Source: Phlebopus portentosus (Eukaryota > Basidiomycota > Agaricomycetes > Boletales > Boletinellaceae). Taken from it: DNA of 64,000 bases. The position numbers and the translations under genes were made by a program. Location of the stretch: NCBI GenBank assembly GCA_037892935.1, contig JAYXKI010000013.1, positions 372,001-436,000 on the forward strand, given 5' to 3'. The notes beneath the pieces are model-generated. The model saw only the letters and a program-made list of their open reading frames with translations, did no database searches and had not been told where the DNA came from. Positions 58,446 through 64,000 of the stretch are shown here, piece by piece (positions within the stretch are counted from its first letter, which is position 1; each line of letters starts with the position of its first letter).

Positions 58446-61400
58446 ATGCCGCCACCTCAGAGAATCGTCAGGGCCAAGGATTCCGTCGAGATTCGTCGCG
58501 CCCGCGGTGAAATATCATGTGCCGAGTGTCGTCGGTGAGCTCCTTTATCGTTCTTTCCCTCGCTCACCACTGACCATCGCAGCCACAAGTTAAAATGTGA
58601 TAAAGCAGTACGTATTTTCCATTGCGATATTCAATGATCGCAAAAACTTATGCGCAAAGTAGATTCCCTGTAGCACTTGTGTGCGAAAGGGCTGCCAGTC
58701 CATCTGCCCCAACGGTAAGAAATCAGCAGAGACACATTTATAGCCATCTTGTACAAAGTTACGTGTCTTGATTCAGGAACACTCGCGCCTACTCATGGGA
58801 CACGGCCTAGCGCACCAGACGCAGTCGCTTATGATACAAAGATCATGGAATTGAGCAACAGAATACGTCAGCTTGAAGATGCCCTCCAAATCACCCACAG
58901 TACTGTTTCCACAGCGCCGCATCCGTTGCTTGCCGAGGACTTGTTGCAAATAAAAAACCGAGCAGTTGCATCCACCTCTACAAAGGCAGATAGCGACTTG
59001 GTCGACTCAGATTTAGTCGATTCGTTTGGTACATTGGCTATTACAAATAGGGGAACAGAGTTCTACCTAGGAGGACCAAGTGTGCGTCAAATTTCCAAGC
59101 TCTAAACAACTGTCTTTATGCTAATGTTTGAGCTTAGCACGACTTTCTAACTGTGCGTTTTTACGAAGCTGTTTGCTCAAAGGATTCACTGATAGCCGAA
59201 AAGAAACATATTGTTGCTTCTTCGACACATGCCCATGCAGATTCGTCCTCGGCGCTACCCTCGCCTATCTCGTATCTCAGCAAGACATTCCCGTTTACAC
59301 CTCTCTATCTTCCAACCCGCGAGATTCAGGAGTACATCGAGGAGAAACTTCCGTCCTATGAGCGTGCCTCATCGCTTACCGAGGCTTACCTCGAAAACCT
59401 TTCATGGTTCTTCCGACCAGTCGAGCGGGAGCAAATCATGGGGGAACTCATTCCGATAGTCTACAAGAAGAGGAGACGTACATTTAATCGCAATGGGTCG
59501 AATGGTTCACAGAATGGTACTCCTGGTTCAGACTCGCCAACAGACTCGCCGACAGACCCACACGTGCTGGCACTACTGCTCGCAGTTTTTGCTGCTGGTG
59601 CGGTCGCGGATTTGACACTTCCTCCGTGGAATGACGAGGCCGACCTGTATCATCACCTTGCGCGTACAGCACTTAGCCTCAAGCCCGTTTTTGAAGGTGC
59701 TGGTCTGCACGCCGTGCAAGCCATCTCTCTCATCGGAGCTTACGATCTCTTCGCATGTCGGAAGAATGAAATGGAAGGCGCGTGGAAGATCTTGACGTTT
59801 AGCTTGTCCATCGCTGCTAGTGTAAGCTGACCTTTCAAGTCATGGTTTTTGTCTTTAACATTATTCACATTTCATTTTTTCGATATAGATCGGATTAAGT
59901 CGGTCCAACTGTATCATTTGCTAACACGTCTTGATACTTATTGTCTGTATCACCACAGATCGAGACCCTGCGCATTTTGATCTCTCACCCACGCTCGTCC
60001 AGCGAAGAAGAAGAGTTTTCTGGGAGCTTTACGCTATTGACATATGGAAGGCATGTAACCAAGAGCTTTGCAAGATTTGAATGAAAGACTCATTTTCAGT
60101 CAGAGTCTAGCTTCTGGCAGACCAGTGACGTTTACGCCTTCGGTTATCGATTGCGAATTACCCGAGGATACAGACGCAGATTTGAGAGGTGGCTCAGACA
60201 ATTTAGACTGTATGTGCGCATGGCTGTCGCATGGATCAATGACTGACATTCGGCTCAAGCGATCTGGCGAATGCAATATGGATATATCAAAGAAGTAATG
60301 AGCGAAATAGTCACTATACTAAATTCGACTCGAGCGATAAAGTATTCCGAGATACTTATGCTAGACCAGAAGATACGTGAATACGATCCTCAAGGAATTT
60401 TCAGCTCAAACGCTCGCGGCTACCATACCGACCATAGCGTCGATGGCATATATGGCCCAGTGCAACTTCAACATTTGAGTCTGATGAAAGATATCAGTGA
60501 GCTCAGGTCATTTGCGTTCGTGTCGTATATGTACTTAACGACTTGCTTGATTACATAAGCGCTACTACTATTACACCGGAGTTTCTTCGCCCATGCTCTA
60601 GTCGAGGATCCAACCAATCCTGTGCGAACCCAATTCGGTCCTTCCTTCCTGTCCATGTATCGAAGTGCGGCATCGATGATTAGCAATATCCAACGAGAGA
60701 TTGAGGGAAGATCGCATTATGTGATGCGATGTTGGCCCGTTTTGGGGCATACCCTCCACGCCACCGTAGTCCTCGGTTCCATCGCTGCCTGTGGGACGGC
60801 AGCTGCTCTTGCGCCGCAGGCCTTTATCCATTTCGACAATGCACTCAAATTATTTCCGACACTTCAAATGCATCCTCTTTCTGAGATCGCGATGGTATCT
60901 CCAATCGATCTGCTGGTTATATTCATGTGTCTTATTTTGTGCATTTTAGCCTCTTCTGATGCGACTACGGGAGCAGGCATTACAAGCGCTTGCGAAGCAC
61001 GGAAACGAAATTACGTCTCAGTCCCGTTCCGCTACTCCCTTCAGAATCCGTAACCAAAAACCAGGCTTCTCATGCGCTCGCAAGCCTTGGACGCATGAAT
61101 GAAGGAAGCTTTGAGGGAGGGATCAGCACTACCCCTACTCGTAACAACAATTTCGTTCATTCGGGTCTACAAACAATGCCCTCCGGTAGCTCTCACCCGA
61201 CACAGTTCTCAGTGCCGTTCTCTGCTTATCCAAAGCACACTGCATCCACTACCGCTACTCCCTCAATGCCTGGGTACGAACCACACAAGAGTAATAATTA
61301 CGGTGGCCAGAGCGAGAATAGGCTCCGTCAAACAGCAGAGCAGAAGACAGATTCCGATGCTGACTCAGAGATGGGACGTTCCAGCGATGTTTCAACCTCT

Positions 61401-61871
61401 GCTCGCCGTCCGCTTTCGGATCCACGAGAATCATCCATGTCATTCTCACTCGGAGGGGGTGAAGCTAGTGGCTCAAACGCACAATCTCATATGCAGGTTG
61501 ATCAGCACTTATATGCTCCGATGAACGGAAATTTAGATGGCCATCCCTTTAATGCTCGCGCCTTTGGACTTCAGGGCTCGCCTGCAGGTCCTGACGTACT
61601 CAATACGTACACTACGTTGTCCGATTTGCCGACCGATAGCAACATGTCAGGGGTGAACTTCACTACCGAGACCGTGCAAACTCAGTCGACTCCGGATGCT
61701 TACCCTTTATCCAGCGATCCATTTGCCTTTGACTCTGCGTCTAATCTGTCTCCGGAGACATTCCTCAACTCCGACTTTGATGTCAGCTTCGACATGCGCT
61801 CATCTACAGGGCAGGAAAGTTTTCTTCCCTTATTGCCGGGGGACCTGGAAGCCTGGCGTGCCATTATTTAG
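58446..61871 (+). CDS. Zn2Cys6 fungal transcription factor (~928 aa)
   Basis: The exons are 58446-58534, 58583-58607, 58663-58714, 58777-59081, 59138-59821, 59889-59898, 59959-60050, 60104-60209, 60260-60496, 60560-60894, 60950-61014 and about 61085-61871. The Zn cluster is Cys25, 28, 35, 41, 44 and 53, with an extra Cys49. A heptad-like coil follows (KIMELSNRIRQLEDALQ). The fungal middle homology region shows FPFTPLYLPTREIQ, LALLLAVFAAGAVADLTLPPWN, HAVQAISLIGAY, IGLNRDPAHFDL, QRRRRVFWELYAID, a GRP segment and HRSFFAHALVEDPTNPV. The tail is long, Ser/Thr/Asn-rich and acidic, likely an activation domain. One intron is GC-AG (60051-60103), one exon is only 10 bases, and the last junction is uncertain. 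The target genes are unknown. Confidence 0.88.
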
Positions 61872-62301
61872 GACTCACGATTCTTCGGTCTTCCGGGAGA
61901 CTACAGAGTGTGAGAGGGGATGCCGAAGTGAAATATCTCTTGACTTGTAGTGCATAGTTAGGCGACGGTACTTGCGTTGCATATTAAAGTTCTACTTGTC
62001 GTGTGTATCCTATCTTCACCCCCATTCCCCGCTCCATTTTGTTGTTACGTTACGGTATCTCAGTCGGTTATATAACTACCAGACATATTGCCATGCTTTA
62101 GTCTTCGTAACTCGTTTCTCTTAATCTAGTAGATGATGCTAATATTATTTGAGCACTGATAGAATTCTACTGTACATTTATTTTGAAAGAAGAGGTTCAT
62201 ACAACTACATGATTGGTGCTGAAAATCCGAGAGGAAGAAATGGCAGCAGCGTAATGGGTTCGTGAGTGTACGTATCTATGTATCGGGATCTGAACCCCCA
62301 A
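61872..62301. other. Convergent 3' regions of the Zn2Cys6 and F-box-type genes
   Basis: No gene signals were seen. Confidence 0.5.
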
Positions 62302-64000
62302 TTAGTCGTAGCGTAGGATATAGATGTTGCTCCGGCGCATCCCTAAGATAACCGTACCATGAGCCTGATCCAGGCCGATATGGACGACCGACCTAAGATC
62401 GATCTCCGGCGGCACCTCCAGTGTACGTACATCGTCTTCCTTCGAAAGACCATCGTAATCATCCGAAGTACGATCCTCATCGATGGATGGAAAGATCACG
62501 TAGCGGACGCGTATGTCATCGCTGGTAAAGCTCACGTATTCGACCCAAGCAGCGAATCCGAACTCAACAGCCACGAGCGGGATGACGCTGAAATCGTCGG
62601 CTTGCTCTTCCATTGGGTCCTGAGCGGGCTCTGGAGGCGGAACTGGTAGGACTGATTGATCGTCTACTGCTTCTTCAGTATTCTCCGCGACGTCGTGAGC
62701 AAACTCAGCCCATGCAGCAATGGCCTGGTGTGCATCCGCTGGCAAAGGAATAACTGCCTCTGTAATCGGCTCTGGAGGGTCCGCAGCAGGAAAGTATGGA
62801 TAGCATAGTATTTCAAAGGGCTTCCGGATAAACCACCAGCGCAGTGTTTCCTGGCGTAGTGGCACAGTGAAGTAATGCTGCGCTATCGTGAACAGATGTG
62901 TTCCCGGAGGCGGGTCATCTGGTCCAGGCGGAGCGTCTTCTGGGCCGGGATCTTGTATTGTCATCGACCTGAGCACTATCGTGGAACTTCGCCGGCGTAT
63001 GCGTGTAGAATATGGTCCCATCTGCCACCACTGTCGGACGAAGTGAGAGCTATGTGCGATGTATGCGCTTTCGAAAGGGTTTTCGGTAGGGATGAAATCT
63101 AATTTGATAGTTCGCGGCGGCGTGATAAGCGGCGGATTTGTCTCTGCTGGACGAGGCAGAGTTGGTGTCGCGAGCCTCCGGAGGAGAATGAGAGGATAGA
63201 AAAACTGATAAGCCCTGACCTCCTCTTCGGCATGAATGACGACATTCTCCGGGTCGTGGCTTAGACATGACCATTCACGCCCAGGATCCTTATGAACGTT
63301 CAGAACAATACTTAGAGTTGGGACTAGCTGCAATTCACTTACACATGATATGCCAGTATCGAGAAAGACGTAGAGTGGCTTGGTCCAGTCGAGAAGAACG
63401 TACAATCCAAGAGTATTTGTTCTCTGCAGCCAGATATAAGCTGAGAGCAATCGTCTTAAAGGGTCAAGTAAATAAATGCTGATCACTTGGCCGGGAAAAC
63501 AGAGGGTCGACAGTTTGGTAAAGCAAGGTGGCTGGTAATTAACGTCGTCATCACCCGGAAAACGTAATGCCATTAATTGACAGTCTGTTCCTAAGCTAAT
63601 GCATACCATGATGATTAAGAAGATTCAAATGATTGATTGATGGCGTACCCATCATCATCGCGTTTCGCCATCGCATAATATACTGTTCTCTCGTCAAACT
63701 CCACACGACACTTCCATATCTCCCAGTCTGCACCCGAAGACCACGTCGCTGCACATCTGCCCAAGTCAACGTCCCAACAGAGCACTCTACCTGTTTTGGT
63801 ACAGCAAAGAGCGTATTTGGACGTGATGGGAGACAGCCACACGACGTCTTCATCTCCAGGTGAAGGGATACGTGTATAGGGCTTGATAAGCTTTGGATCG
63901 GTCTTCGTCCAACTATCGTAAAGCCTGTGACCTCGTCGGACTAATCTGGCAAGCTCTGGTGTACTACAGTCTTGGATTCTTTGGAATCCTTTCAACGGTA
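62302..64000 (-). CDS. F-box-type protein of the agaricomycete kind, 5' end beyond the window
   Basis: Visible exons are 63649 to the window edge (frame still open) and 62302-63595, joined by a 53-base GTACGC...TTAG intron. The visible part is about 548 residues. It shows ELARLVRRGHRLYDSW, DEDVVWLSPITSKYALCC, GRVLCWDVDLG, WEIWKCRVEFDERTVYYAM and LLDWTKPLYVFLDTGI, an arrangement I associate with large families of F-box proteins with a degenerate propeller-like body in agaricomycetes. The F-box itself would lie upstream, outside the window. The C-terminal half has an acidic, Pro-rich insert. It is probably a ubiquitin-ligase adaptor. The assignment rests on the general pattern only. Confidence 0.65.

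Overview
The window looks like nuclear DNA of a basidiomycete fungus, probably an agaricomycete. Protein-coding genes are split by many 50-65 nt introns with fungal splice signals, one tRNA carries an intron just 3' of the anticodon, and the recognisable proteins are fungal: inositol-3-phosphate synthase (INO1), TIM50, the NuA4 subunit EPL1, a Zn2Cys6 regulator, a tyrosine-kinase-like (TKL) protein kinase and an F-box-type protein.

Positions 1-29510 are a tandem array of eight copies of one three-exon minus-strand gene of unknown function (about 436 aa, rich in Ser, Pro and acidic residues). The copies are spaced 3.4-4.1 kb and the array runs off the left edge. Six copies read intact (2, 3, 4, 5, 7, 8), copy 1 has three frameshifts and copy 6 has a frameshifted C-terminus. 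Copies differ in a mosaic way, and one tract of about 0.8 kb is the same in copies 4 and 7 although they are 11 kb apart. The spacers come in two size classes.

Positions 29511-37821 are a direct tandem duplication of a 4.1-4.2 kb unit. Each unit carries a second gene type (about 391 aa) and the 3' end of INO1. The left unit has a frameshifted gene and an orphan INO1 fragment. The right unit has an intact gene and leads into full-length INO1, which itself appears to carry a one-base insertion near its 3' end.

To the right come an SDR-like/DUF1776-like gene (+), a kinase ending in a CaaX box (-), tRNA-Thr(CGT) (+), and two more single-copy genes (+, 45.4 and 47.6 kb). These two are distant relatives of the array family: they keep its motifs and its phase-0 intron right after an 'RFEE' motif. 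All gene types of this family sit within 50 kb around INO1, and most share an upstream GCCACA...TATA-like module, which suggests one locally expanded, co-regulated family. Housekeeping genes follow: TIM50 (+), EPL1 (-), a Zn2Cys6 transcription factor (+), and a 5'-truncated F-box-type gene (-) at the right edge.

For spliced genes, the start and end fields give the outer limits of the coding part and the exon coordinates are in the evidence text. Splice sites were inferred by reading frame and consensus, not from transcripts.
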